Assembly (NCBI GenBank): GCA_948470475.1
Contig: OX419338.1
Span: forward strand, 24,384,713-24,448,712
Origin: Galaxea fascicularis
Taxonomy: Eukaryota > Cnidaria > Anthozoa > Scleractinia > Euphylliidae
Length of the DNA: 64,000 nucleotides
Direction: 5' to 3'
Positions 33,790-43,964 of this stretch are shown here, piece by piece; within the stretch, counting starts at the first letter, position 1; each line of letters begins with the position of its first letter. A program made the translations under genes and the position numbers. The notes below the pieces were generated by a model. It was not told where the DNA came from, did no database searches, and worked only from the letters and a program-made list of their open reading frames with translations.

Positions 33790-35000
33790 CACAAAGTGTC
33801 AGCTTCTGTTAGCTGTTTCCGCAATAAATGTAGTATGGGGGTTGTATATTCGTCCTAAACACGGGAATGCGGTTGGTATTACCTCTTTCTCGGAGCCACA
33901 AACTCTCCTCCTGCGTTAATGAGAGACCTTTTCGCATTTCCGTTAGCACCCTTCCTTTGATGTAGCCACAAGCATGAAAAAATTGGACTATCTCATGATC
34001 CTTTGTTCGAGTATCTTCATGGATGAACAAATCCTCCTAAGTCTTAAGGCCTGGCTATACGAGATGCTGTTTTTCAAATGAGGTGGTTTGCCGAAGTCCA
34101 GTGAAGGTATGGTTGGGTATTTGTGGGCTTTGTGCTTATGTGACCTTTCGCATCCTCTGTGATCTTTGGGTCAAGTCGACAAACCACTCTGTGTGGTGAA
34201 CAAATTTATCCTCTAGTCGCCGCCCACATCCACGTTTGCGAAATTGGGAGCAGCTCTAGTGCCCGTGGCTGTACCCTTAATTTGTATGAAGTTCTCGTCA
34301 TTAAATGTGAAGTTGTTTAGCTTCAGGACTTTCGCAGGAAGACAAGTCAATGTTTTAGCCATTGGTTGGTTAATTCCTGATTTTTCAAGTTCCTCTACGA
34401 CTATAGCTAGTCCCTCGTCCGTGTCTATATTCGTATATAAGCTGGAGACATCTAACGTAACTGAAATGAAATTTCCGGGTACTGTACCTAATTTTCTGAA
34501 TCGTCTGATAAAGTCCGAGGTGTCTCTTATGTGCGACGGTAGTTTCACTGCTGACGGTGTACGCAATTCGTCCACATAACCTGATAGTTTCTCTATGTGA
34601 CTATTAAGCCCGGTCCTCACTTGCGACGCAAGCATAAGCTTATGCACTAGTGAGGATGGCCATGACATAAGCATAAGCCTAAGCATAAGAATATCAAACC
34701 TTTGCGTTCTTCTTATGCTTGTGCTTACGCTTATGTCGCTGTTATTCCAGCGAGGACATGGTTGTTATAAGCATAAGCATAAGCATAAGCATAAGCGCCG
34801 TATGCTTGTGCTTAAGCTTATGCTTGCATCGCAAGTGGGGACCGGGCTTTAATGGCAGACATGACAGGTCTTTCCGGGTCATAAGGCTTATACATCTTTG
34901 GAAGCATATATATAAAGAAATGAGGGTTCTTGTGTTTTCCGGCCTTAGAAGTTGGGCAATGTCTTCCTCTAACTCTCCATCGGTTACCAATTTGTTGATA
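33790..35000 (-). mobile_element. Penelope-like reverse-transcriptase relic with internal deletion
   Basis: Read on the minus strand: VTDGELEEDIAQLLRPENTR (34990-34930), then a 241-base insertion (34608-34848), then SHIEKLSGYVDELRTPSAVK, DVSSLYTNIDTDEGLAIVVE and GTATGTRAAPNFANV (34606-34213), a junction, PHLKNSISYSQALRLRRIC, and EIVQFFHACGYIKGRVLTEM (to 33809). The palm segment with the Y-x-DD motif is deleted between 34213 and about 34110. It lies in FHAD1 intron 3-4. Confidence 0.85.
34608..34848. mobile_element. TTAA-flanked MITE with (CATAAG)n interior
   Basis: The ends are inverted: GCCCGGTCCTCACTTGCGA on the left, TCGCAAGTGGGGACCGGGC on the right. TTAA stands at 34604-34607 and again at 34849-34852. 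Removing the element plus one TTAA rejoins the Penelope frame (alanine-isoleucine-asparagine), proving insertion. The interior is rich in CATAAG/CTTATG steps. TTAA suggests a piggyBac- or Kolobok-type transposase in trans. Confidence 0.88.
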
Positions 35001-35009
35001 CAGTGGTTA

Positions 35010-35145
35010 GTAATAGTTATTGGCTCGGGTGGAGTACAATTCAGGGAGTAATCGAGCGAGTAATTTCAAAATTACGAGCACGATTACCCTCTGAATTGTA
35101 CGACACGAAGTCCAATTACTAATTCATCGTATCAATAAAAAATTT
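35010..35145. repeat. Foldback repeat, copy 1
   Basis: GTACAATTCAGGGAGTAATCG and CGATTACCCTCTGAATTGTAC are near-inverted arms around a loop rich in TAATTTCAAAATTA. It is followed by GACACGAAG and CCAATTACTAATTCATCG, shared with the copy at 35600. Confidence 0.75.
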
Positions 35146-35396
35146 TCGAGATTAAGAAGATTTTGAAAACCTCCTTTGAGTGAAAAAGTCAGTAGTACGT
35201 TACAAGTCTTACAAACAGTAGGAAAATATTATGAAGGAAGTCATTACAGTGCACGTCACTGACGCGCGAATAGCGTAGGCGTCCAATTACAGGTATCCAA
35301 TTACAAACAAACTGGTTTATTTCAATATACACCATTCACATTCATCTCTTTCAGAGGAACATATTAACCCACAACTGACCTGCTCCCGAAGTCAGT

Positions 35397-35458
35397 GGCT
35401 TCATAGCTCAATTCGTTAGAGCATCATACTGGTATCGCGAAGTCACAGGTTCAAACTC
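35397..35458 (+). repeat. tRNA-like fragment (SINE head)
   Basis: CATAGCTCAATTCGTTAGAGC resembles an A box/D arm (21 bases, one past the strongest part) and GGTTCAAACTCC resembles a B box, 35 bases apart. The 3' acceptor strand is not matched, so this is not a working tRNA. Confidence 0.45.
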
Positions 35459-35599
35459 CACTTTTCTATGCAATTGCATAAATTGCATTCACAACTGCGA
35501 GGATATCTGTAATTGGACACCCACGTGATCGCGCGCCAATTACGCGACAAATAGGCGCTCGCAGAGCCAATCAGAATCGAGGATTTTGTTACAGATACG

Positions 35600-35690
35600 A
35601 TTAATAATGGTAATAGGACTGAGTGGAGCCCAATTCGGTCTATAATCATACGAGAGATTAACGAGTGTCAAGAGTCTGACTTGTTTCATC

Positions 35691-35721
<31 letters not shown>

Positions 35722-35755
35722 ACGAAGCTCTGTTACCAATTAATCGCATCTATAA
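35600..35755. repeat. Foldback repeat, copy 2
   Basis: CCAATTCGGTCTATAATCAT and ATGATTACAGACCGAATTGG are inverted arms. The right side GACACGAAG...CCAATTAATCGCATC parallels copy 1, so both are diverged members of one family in the same orientation. Confidence 0.75.
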
Positions 35756-35759
35756 TAAA

Positions 35760-36551
35760 ATTCGAGGAAGAAATAAGAGAAAACGTTTTTCCCCTGAGAT
35801 GCATAGCAAAGAAAATATTAATGTGCAACTGACCTCTTCCAGCGCGCGCGCGATGGGGCGTACTGTCCAATTACACTGTTCTATTTGGGTGAACATCATA
35901 GTCAATCAGATGAGAGAATCTTGTCATAGTTATGATTACTACTCAACTGTTCGTGATCAGAAGTGAGATATTTATCTACCTTTTTATAATAGTATGCTCA
36001 CTGCTAAGTTGTTGCATTGCCTCTGTAATATATCAGTCAACCGTACGCGTATTATGAATCTCTATACAATTATATACAGTCATGTATTTGTTTCTATTTC
36101 TTTCTGGTCATACATGTACGTCATACTAGGTATAATATTCTGTTGCATTCCATTACCATTAGTACCCGTAAACACAACTGACAGTTCTGGTAACCAAAAA
36201 TGAGTTGTCCATAAAGAATTTCATTTTGTGTTTATTGACCCGGTGACAAAACATCAATCGAAATAATAATTATAACGATGAGAATTTGAGAGTTCACAAA
36301 CAGCTAGCACCATTTTTTTTAACAGATGAACCTAGCCTTATAAAGCAAACCTCTAAACATAGTATGCATTATGTTCTAGTGACATGCTAAATGTAAGATA
36401 TCAAAAAAAACTAATACATTTCCAGGCATCAACATCGCAAATATTCTTACTGGCTGGAACTTATACAATCTGAATAACATTAGCTAACAAATGTACCAAC
36501 CAAGAAAGAGTTCACTTAAATGGTTTGTTCAAAACAGGTGCCATTACCAAC
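35760..36551. other. Intron, no gene seen
   Basis: AT-rich sequence with no recognised exon or repeat end, apart from GCGCGCGCG at 35849. Confidence 0.4.
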
Positions 36552-36663
36552 CTCTAGCCAGAGGAGGGCCAGCAGTCCTCTCTCTGCCAGCTGAGTTTGG
36601 CCGTCCTTTTGTAGTACCTGCACTTGTTGGACGTGACCTTGGAGGAGGATGTGGCATTACAGT
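36552..36663 (-). CDS. FHAD1: FHAD1 exon 3
   Basis: The exon is 112 bases with acceptor TTAACAG, phase 0 start, ending one base (G) before GTTGGT. Residues TVMPHPPPRSRPTSAGTTKG then RPNSAGRERTAGPPLAR form a basic Pro/Ser-rich linker, as in vertebrate FHAD1 between the FHA domain and the coiled coil. Confidence 0.9.
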
Positions 36664-36746
36664 CTGTTAAACAAATAAAAAACCTTCTACGTTACAGAAC
36701 TTCAAAGTTGCTTCATTAAAGTGTAGAACAAACTCAAGAGGTACAA

Positions 36747-37261
36747 TGTAAGGGTGCGTTTCTTTGGAAAAATCCTAATCTGGATTCTGGATCCAAAAAC
36801 ACAATCTAAGGGTGTGTTTCTTTCGGCAAATCCAAAAACGGATTTTCGATCTTAAAAATGGATTTCGCATTCCTTTGTGCAAATCCAAATCCGGATATTT
36901 GATCTGGTAAATCCTTTTTCAAAAAGGATACGCTGGAATTGAAATCCTAAGAATCCAAATCTTGATTAACGGATCTGTGATCTACGATGTTCCATTCACA
37001 TTGGATCCGAAATTAATTTGTTGAACCAGCGGGTTGAAAAGGTGGGTCCTTCTCCGGTGCCGCCTTTTTTCAGAAAACATATGGACAAAAGTTGAGTAAT
37101 GATTTTCCGTTGGATGCAACGGTTTTGTTTCACCCGCAGCTCACATATATGATTATTTTCGTGTATATTCGCATTCTGGTAGATTTATCACATTACGCCT
37201 ATACAGGCTCCTGGCCTATAGAATTTTTGGAACATAATACCCGGCCACTTTATTTGGCTTT
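36747..37261. mobile_element. Left arm of a possible inverted-repeat element split by the LINE
   Basis: AAGGGTGCGTTTCTTTGG (36747) is repeated as AAGGGTGTGTTTCTTTC about 57 bases on. It is followed by many AATCC/GGATT motifs. An inverted relative with CCAAAGAAACACATCCC lies at 51634-51650, just beyond the nested LINE. Confidence 0.5.
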
Positions 37262-37503
37262 ATTTGTCTATTCGCCTGCGAGAACGACCGAATCCTTACA
37301 TCACCGATGAGATTCGCGATTCAATGGCAACAAAAGAGGGCTGGAAACGTAAGTTCAAACAAACTAAATATCCATTGGCTTGGTCTAGCTACAAGAGCTA
37401 TTATCGACAGGTGAAACGGAAAACACGCCTTGCTGAAAAGGAATTTATGGAACAACAAATCCAAGAAAATGGAAATAACACCAATACCATGTGGAAAGTC
37501 ATT
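37262..37503 (+). mobile_element. LINE-A, piece 1 (endonuclease-RT linker)
   Basis: The plus-strand frame includes RERPNPYITDEIRDSMATKE and RKTRLAEKEFMEQQIQENGN, ending NTMWKVI. This is the linker before the RT of a CR1/L2-like LINE. The frame continues at 40958 after a 3.45-kb insertion. The element is 5'-truncated here. Confidence 0.85.
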
Positions 37504-37681
37504 GAGGGGACATTGGGGGGTACCCAATACCGCAATACCGTACGAAAAAATGGCAATAACCGAAATACCGCGTCGCAAATCGACTAAATACCTATACCGC
37601 ATATTTTAAGAGGAAATGAGTGACAGGCCTGCACGGACTCCTCATGCGGTTTTTGTGGTCGCCTCGCATTAGAGCCTAAGA

Positions 37682-38746
37682 TTATATTTTTGCCCTTACA
37701 AGCATGTCTTTAAGAGATTTACCTCTTTTGTATGATATTATCGGAGGTTTCAAATAAATTGCCTTTAACAATGGCTGATTTTGTATAAGGCCCCAGTGCT
37801 CCATCATTGTCTGTTTAAGACTGTTAACTGCTGGGTGGTACGTAGTCACAAAAGGCAGAACCCTCGCGTTAGTTTTTTTGTTTTGTGTTAGAGCCGATTG
37901 TCTAGAGGCAAAGTTGACCCCTGACAGAGACCTTTCTATGATTGTTTTTGGATAGCCGCGTGCTCTCAGGCGTTGTTTAAATTTCACAAGGCTCTCTTCA
38001 AATGTTGTTTTCGAAGAGTTATTCCTAAGCAATCTCATTGCTTCGCCTTTAATGAAACCACTTTTTACGCCTGGGGGATGGCATGACTTGAAGTGTGTAT
38101 ATTGAAAGGTTTCAGTCGGCTTGTGGTGAATTTTTATGTCCAGGATGGATTCGTTTTCGAATCTTTCCCCTTTGAACACCACTGTGTCAAGGAAAGTGAT
38201 CTCGTTCTCTGATATTTCGGCCGTGAATTTGATGGTACTGTGGAATTTGTTAGCTTGTTCAATAAAACAATCCACGTCTTTTTTATTGCAGTCCCAAAGC
38301 GAGAAGATATCATCGATATATCGTTTCCATTCTTTAGGCTTGATCTCGCTTGGTCGTATAAGCTTTGATTCGATTTCAGCCATGAAAATGTTGGCAAATG
38401 ATACTGCCATTTTAGTTCCCATGGCCGTTCCGTGTGTTTGGAGATAGTTGTCTCCATTAAACTGGAACGAGTTTTCTTTCAGAATTAGATCAAGCATTTC
38501 CCTTAGGAAGCGTGTTGGGACCGGTGGATTGTAGTTGTGGAACGTTTCGTATGCCTTGCATACTGTTTCTGTTCCCTCTTCTTGTGGTATATTGGTGTAC
38601 AAGCTAGAGACGTCCATTGACACTAAGATTGTGTCTTGGCCTATCTTTGTTTTCTCTATGAAGTTGATAAAATCAGTTGTATCCTTAATAAAGGATTGTT
38701 GTTTCTGTGCGATAGGCTGGAGCAATGTATCCACAAATGCTTCCAT
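37682..38746 (-). CDS. Penelope-like reverse transcriptase, 354-codon fragment
   Basis: The fragment has RT motifs in order: VSMDVSSLYTNIPQEEG (about residues 43-59), GTAMGTKMAVSFANIFMAEI (about 106-125), the catalytic RYIDDIFSLW (about 142-151), then ITFLDTVV and IHHKPTETFQYTHFKSCHPP, and a C-terminal KRGKSLKDMLVRA. A TAG precedes the first ATG, so the N-terminal part is lost. The GIY-YIG endonuclease that should follow is absent. No stop or frameshift occurs in 354 codons, so decay is limited. It lies inside the 3.45-kb DNA element, transcribed opposite to the host LINE piece. On its own it is not an autonomous element. Confidence 0.88.
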   Translation of the reverse strand: MEAFVDTLLQPIAQKQQSFIKDTTDFINFIEKTKIGQDTILVSMDVSSLYTNIPQEEGTETVCKAYETFHNYNPPVPTRFLREMLDLILKENSFQFNGDNYLQTHGTAMGTKMAVSFANIFMAEIESKLIRPSEIKPKEWKRYIDDIFSLWDCNKKDVDCFIEQANKFHSTIKFTAEISENEITFLDTVVFKGERFENESILDIKIHHKPTETFQYTHFKSCHPPGVKSGFIKGEAMRLLRNNSSKTTFEESLVKFKQRLRARGYPKTIIERSLSGVNFASRQSALTQNKKTNARVLPFVTTYHPAVNSLKQTMMEHWGLIQNQPLLKAIYLKPPIISYKRGKSLKDMLVRAKI

Positions 38747-39298
38747 CTAGCGCGTTTAATTATCTGAGGCATTTATGCACAAAGATGTCCATGTTTTTCT
38801 TTTAATATTTTGGTACTTCGCAAATTTTTCGCAAATTTTCATTGAAAAGAAAAGTTCATTCGTTCAACATTTTGGTAGGAGTATACAAAACGAAAAGCAT
38901 GCAGTGAGGCGTGATCCCTAAAACAGTCCTGCAGTGAATAACAATTCTCTTACCTTAACACGGTTTTCTAAAGGGTGGTAAAAACAAACCAACAAAAACC
39001 CTTTCCACGCACGTCTAGTGCGAGTTTTGAGTCACCTATCTCGACTATCTGACCTATTTCACACGCCGCACCGGTAACTAAAGAAGCAAACTTACCAAAT
39101 CCTCTCCTTTAACTTTACAAGCCGTTTTTCTGTACTTCAAACCGGCATCGAAACTTATTTTTCATGCGATAATTTTCTCCTCCTTTGCCTTCCTCGTAAA
39201 AAATTGCAACGCAGTCAATGATGACTTCGCCGTCTTGACCGTCTTGATCCAAAGCGACCTCAGCCATGTGAGAAAACGTGTAAGACCTCGAATTACCG

Positions 39299-40577
39299 GC
39301 GCACATCAGACGACGATCGAATAGTATCCCATGATGCAATTTGCTACGTACATGACGCGACATCGAACTTATCATGGATTTCAGCGTGAAATAACGTGGT
39401 TTTCTCCGCGGTCTTCTTCTTATTTGTATTGTAGTAAAAGGTATAAAAAGTGCATTACTTAATTCTTTGGCACAATTATAATGATTTGTAAGTGTTAAAG
39501 AGGGCAGTCTTGTTATAATATTCTTGTCTTTAATTGTGTTATGTGACTATTGACCCGTAACAAGGTCATGAATATTCGCTTTTTTTTTTTGCATAGTATG
39601 TTGATGTCTTCTATTTTTGGGCATCACGCCAGAGAATATAGACATAATAGCGCGACTCATCGTTATGTCACCTATTGTCATTAATGTGCCAACCAGAGGT
39701 TTATTGGCTCTCGAAACAAAGGATTCTTTTGTTCTGTGGTTGGCAAAATTTAATTATCAAAAGACTTGTTTGTAAACAGTGAATATCGCTATAGTGAGTT
39801 TTGGCCAAGAAGTACCGAGAAGTACCCACATTTTTATGACCTTTTGAACGATTGAAGTTGACTGAAATTTCGTAACATACCAGTGTTGCGTGTGTGGATG
39901 TCTGTCTCAGTTCGTTTGGCGCTTTATTCCCGCACTTGGTCATCTTTTAGAGTCAAAATGATTATTTTCGAAGGTGTTTTGGTTATTATTCTTTCCGAAA
40001 CTGCAAAATGCTCAGCAGTGATAACTAGCCTTAATAACGGAGTGTTTAACTTCGTAAATTTCAATAGCTCAATGGAACCATCATCTTCAAAGAGATGTCA
40101 TGTAGCAAGCGGCACAACACCGAACAAACCTGCTAAGAAGCGGACAAGAGATGTCAACAGAAAAATCAGAAAACCCCTTAGCTTCTCTTCGGAAAATGTA
40201 CCTCTTGAAAATGAAAGTGATGGTTTGGTCAGTCCAGAGATCAAGATGCGGTCTCGAGGGAATTCGCAACAACCGCAGGGATGAGAGCTCTTCTTCGTTC
40301 GCCATGCTTTCCACATAGCTTATATGTGCTTCACGGCAGACCAACGAAACACAAGTAAAACCCTTCAATGTAACGGCAAAATTCTCCATGGAAACGCTGT
40401 GAAAATAAACTAAATCGGTTCTCGTGAAAGCAGAAGCCACGGAATTCAGACAAGTCTGAAAGCACGCCATGGTTTCTGCGCGAGAGCGTGGAATAAATGA
40501 TGACGTCACGTACGCAGTGATAATATAAGCCTAAACGAGGTGCATCATGGGATACTATTCGATCGTCGTCTGGGCGC
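39299..40577. repeat. Pair of 40-base inverted repeats, 1.2 kb apart
   Basis: The left arm (39299-39338) starts GCGCACATCAGACGACG and contains GAATAGTATCCCATGATGCA. The right arm (40541-40577) is its inverse with a 3-base gap. Between them, a 133-codon plus-strand frame (39883-40284; KRCHVASGTTPNKPAKKRTR) has no recognised domain. It may be another element nested in the 3.45-kb one. Confidence 0.65.
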
Positions 40578-40957
40578 ACGTACACAGATAAGGTAACTTG
40601 AGACAACTCATTGTCATTGGATGCAACAACAATCTCATTGTATCTTGACCTATATTATCGACCATTAACTGTCACAAAATGACCCACAAATGGTGTAATC
40701 ATTTGCCATTGTGTCTTAAGACTTCTAAATATTAACTTTTATTGACCTTCATGTCTTACTGTGTTTTGTTTTGCGTATTGTATCGAAAGGAAAGCGCAAA
40801 CAACCGTACCGCAATACCGTAAACAATCATATTTCACCGAATACCGCAGGCTAGACGATACCGCAATACCGCACGTTAAAATTAAAATTACCGAAATACC
40901 GCATGAAAAAAAGCCCAATACCGCAATACCGTCAACCCCCATGTCCCCCTCGTCATT

Positions 40958-41290
40958 CGTAGTTGCATTCCTAAAAAATCTGCTCCTCGGAGTTTCTTTT
41001 CAGGGGAAGTACATACTGTAGCCAACGAATTCAACAACTTCTTTGTAAACATCGGTAAGAATACAATTCAGAAAATCAGCACCCTGGCCGAACAATTCCA
41101 GTGTGAAGCACACCATCCCTCGTTCACCCCTCGGGAATACCCCGCGTCTGAACAGTTTGTTTTCGACGCTAATGTGAACATCAACCAAGTACAAAAGATA
41201 ATCAAATCTATGGCAACAAATGAGTCCCCTGGAATAGATAAAATCCCGCGTTATTAAGGACTGTCTACCTGCCATTCTACCTTCAATTAC
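40958..41290 (+). mobile_element. LINE-A, piece 2
   Basis: The frame continues from piece 1: IPKKSAPRSFFSGEV, then NEFNNFFVNIGKN and a TNESPGIDKIP motif (the RT-proximal PGxDxIP block), to LPSIT. It is broken by the copia element at ATTAC (41286-41290). Confidence 0.85.
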
Positions 41291-41430
41291 TATTAATTTT
41301 CGCAACGTTAAACAACCCTTATTCATCTATCACTGAGGGTTATAGTTACACCCTCAAAGAAAAATACAACAGCATAAGCTATTTAAACTTAAATTCAAAC
41401 TAAAATACAATACTTTCAATAACAAAAGAT
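41291..41430 (-). repeat. 3' LTR remnant of the copia element
   Basis: TTTCGCAACGTTAAACAACC onward aligns with 49146-49262 through AAATACAATA and AATAACAAAAGA. At about 41430 it switches abruptly into RT coding sequence, so the U3 start and RNase H were removed by one deletion. Confidence 0.8.
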
Positions 41431-41730
41431 ATCCAGTTCAGGATTTACACAGAACATCGACACAACTCCCAATGCTTGGGCGATGTCCGGACGAGTTGTG
41501 ATTGCAGCATAAAGTAGGCCCCCAACGATGGACTGGTACGAGATCATATCGACTGGTCTGCTAACACCATCTTCCTTTTGCAGATTGACGTTCAAATCAA
41601 CAGGTTTGGACACCGATTTCGCTTGTTTGCCCAAACTTCTAGAGCATCTTTTCGATGTACTGCCCTTGATGAATGTAGACCTGCTTCCTTTCCTTGTCTT
41701 GAAAGATGGAAACTCCCAAATAGTAACTTA
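41431..41730 (-). pseudogene. Copia RT C-terminal part
   Basis: The minus-strand frame reads YLGVSIFQDKERKQVYIHQG, QYIEKML, then shifts, VSKPVDLNVNLQKEDGVSRP and YQSIVGGLLYAAITTRPDIA. These are the conserved post-catalytic RT blocks of copia. It ends at the LTR fusion. Confidence 0.85.
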
Positions 41731-43835
41731 ACTTAACTTACCTTATTGATTTCTATAGCGCATTACCATGACCTAATTCTAATGCGCTTTACAATTCTAT
41801 ACTGTCGAAAAAGAATTACACGCATAACAATATTTACAATAGTCAAAATAATATAATAAAATAAAATAGTAAAAAATAATTTACAATTATTCTAAAAATG
41901 CTTGTTTAAAAAGATGGGTCTTGAGTTCTGATTTAAAACTATAGATGCTAGCACAGTTCCTAATAGTAACCGGTAGATCATTCCAAAGTTTCGGTGCCGC
42001 TACCGCAAAGGCGCGGTCACCGAGTGTCTTATAGGTCCTGCGAGATGTATGCAATCCGTTAAGGATGATGCCTTCCTGGCTGCGTAAATTGAGACCGGCA
42101 ACTAATGTATTCTGGAGCCAGCCCGTGGATAGCTTTGAAAGCTATCAATAATATCTTGAATATTATTGGGTAATGGACAGGCAGCCAATGTAGTTGTCTT
42201 AGCAATGTAGTTATATGGCAATACCTAGACTCTTTAAATATTAGGCGCGCTGCCGCGTTCTGTACCCTTTGCAGCTTAGCGATGTGATATGCGAGAAGAC
42301 CATACAAGAGACTATTACAATAGTCGACTTTACTCGTAATAAACGCGTGAATAAGTATTTCTGTGGCTTCGTGTGATAAAAACTTCCTTATCTGCCTAAT
42401 GTTATGGAGGCGGAAAAATGCCGCACTGCAGGTCTTAGTAACATGCGTGGCCATAGCCAAGTTCTTATCAAAGTATCAGCCTAAATTCCGCACAGACGTG
42501 GAGGCAGCAACAATCGCATCACCGACCCTCAGATGGCTGATATCAATTTTGCTAAGTTGTTGGCGAGTTCCTAACACTAAAAGTTCTGTTTTCCCGTCAT
42601 TAAGCATGAGACTACGTTGGTGTGCCCAAGACTTTATGTCTGCTACACAGTCCTGCATTACTTGAACTGCTTGCTCCTCGTTCGCACAGCTTGAGGGACT
42701 GAAGGAAAGGTAGACTTGGAAGTCATCTGCAGAGGCATGCACAGCAACAGGAGCGTGGTTGCTGACGATGTCAAATAGGCCACTCGCATATATATTGAAC
42801 AGGTGAGCCTAGGCAAGAACCCTGAGGGGCTCCCGAATTGAGTTGGTATGTCCGTGACCGTATGCCGTCCAGAATAATTCGTTGAGAGCGACCCGAAAGG
42901 TAAGAGCCAAGCCAAGCAAGGACAGTACCGCCTACCCCCAATCTAGAACGGACCACTCTGAGAAGTATACAGTTACTATGATTTACAGTGTCGAACGCGG
43001 CACTGAAATCGAGTAACACTAGTAGAGTGACCTGCTGACTGTTCATATTAAGCAAGATATCGTTACGCACAGTGCTGCCGGTCACAGTACTGTGGTGCTT
43101 TCGATAGGAGGACTGATGGAAAGGGTACAATCCATTTTCAAGTATATGTTTCTCTAGCTGGGTTCCGGTGGCAAATTCAGTGAGCTTCGAAACATATGCC
43201 AGGTTACTTAAAGGACGCAAGTTCGGCATCGTCTGTTCCAAGCCCGCCTTTTTCAGAAGGGGTGTAACTAGAGCTTCCTTCCACTTCTCAGCGAAATGGC
43301 CCGACTGAAGCGAGGTGTTGATCATATCGGCCAGTACCGGAATCAGCTCATCTAGACACTGAGTGACCAGAGTAGTTGGCATGGGATCTAATGGGCAAGA
43401 CTTCTTAGCTGCGCGACGAGTCAGATCTCTTACATCCTCCAGAGATAAGGTGTTAAATTTTTCAAACAAGACAGGACAGTTACCATCTTCAAGACCGTCT
43501 TCGTCGACGGCACCCGAGTTACCATCTAGGGCAGCGTGCACCCGTAAAACCCCAACTTCATTAGCCAGGGAGACAACGTCAGAGCCAGACGGCACAGTGA
43601 ATGACCTCGGCTGGGATAGAAGCGATTTGGTAGCCCTGAACAACTTTGCCTGATTATCACTGTTATCCATTATAAAGTCAGACAAGTGACGCGACCTGGC
43701 CTGACTTAGAACCAATGATGCGTAGTTCTTTGCACGCTTGAAAGCGGCAAAATGTTCATGAACACCAGACCTTTTCCATTTTCGTTCAGAACGACGTCTT
43801 TCCCTAATAGCCGCGCCTAACAGTAATGCAGCCCC
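41731..43835 (-). mobile_element. LINE-B (CR1/L2-like), inserted in copia RT
   Basis: A 5'-truncated LINE on the minus strand. It starts in the pre-RT linker (RERRRSERKWKRSGVHEHFA). The RT has NLRPLSNLAYVSKLTE, VLLDFSAAFDTVNHSN and GAPQGSCLG. The frames then shift to HASADDFQVYLSF (canonical FADDTQ). C-terminal blocks HAFITSKVDYCNSLLYG and LHWLPVHYPIIFKILLIAFK follow. The 3' end is an AAGTT repeat tail at 41724-41745. The copia frame resumes on either side. Frameshifts make it inactive. Confidence 0.88.
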
Positions 43836-43964
43836 CATATCTTTCATCTTAAACCGCAACTTTAAGCTGTCCTGAAGTCTTTGCATCTCCAAAATGTTTT
43901 CCGCTAGTATCATCAGAACATCAACGTGAATTGCGATGATTGTGAGCGTATCCTTCTTTCTGCA
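43836..43964 (-). pseudogene. Copia RT central fragment between two LINEs
   Basis: CRKKDTLTIIAIHVDVLMIL followed by LKLRFKMKDMG is the copia catalytic block. The second catalytic Asp of the usual VDD is Val here, so this RT would be dead even if rejoined. About 125 bases are left stranded between LINE-C and LINE-B. Confidence 0.85.

Larger units (their letters stand above)
37504..40951. mobile_element. 3.45-kb DNA element with GAGGGGACAT ends and 6-base TSD
   Basis: It is flanked by GTCATT at 37498-37503 and 40952-40957. The left end is GAGGGGACATTGGGGGG; the right end read inverted is GAGGGGGACATGGGGG. Both subterminal regions contain repeated AATACCGCAATACCG or AAATACCG blocks (37525-37610 and 40800-40935). 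Removing it with one GTCATT restores the LINE frame. No DDE transposase was recognised inside, only a Penelope fragment and an inverted repeat. A 6-base duplication fits few superfamilies (IS3EU- or Dada-like among them), but I cannot assign it. Confidence 0.85.

Noticed and set aside
37264..37587. A 107-codon protein ending NRNTASQID
   Set aside because: The first part is LINE linker; the last 25 codons are the end of the inserted DNA element read through.
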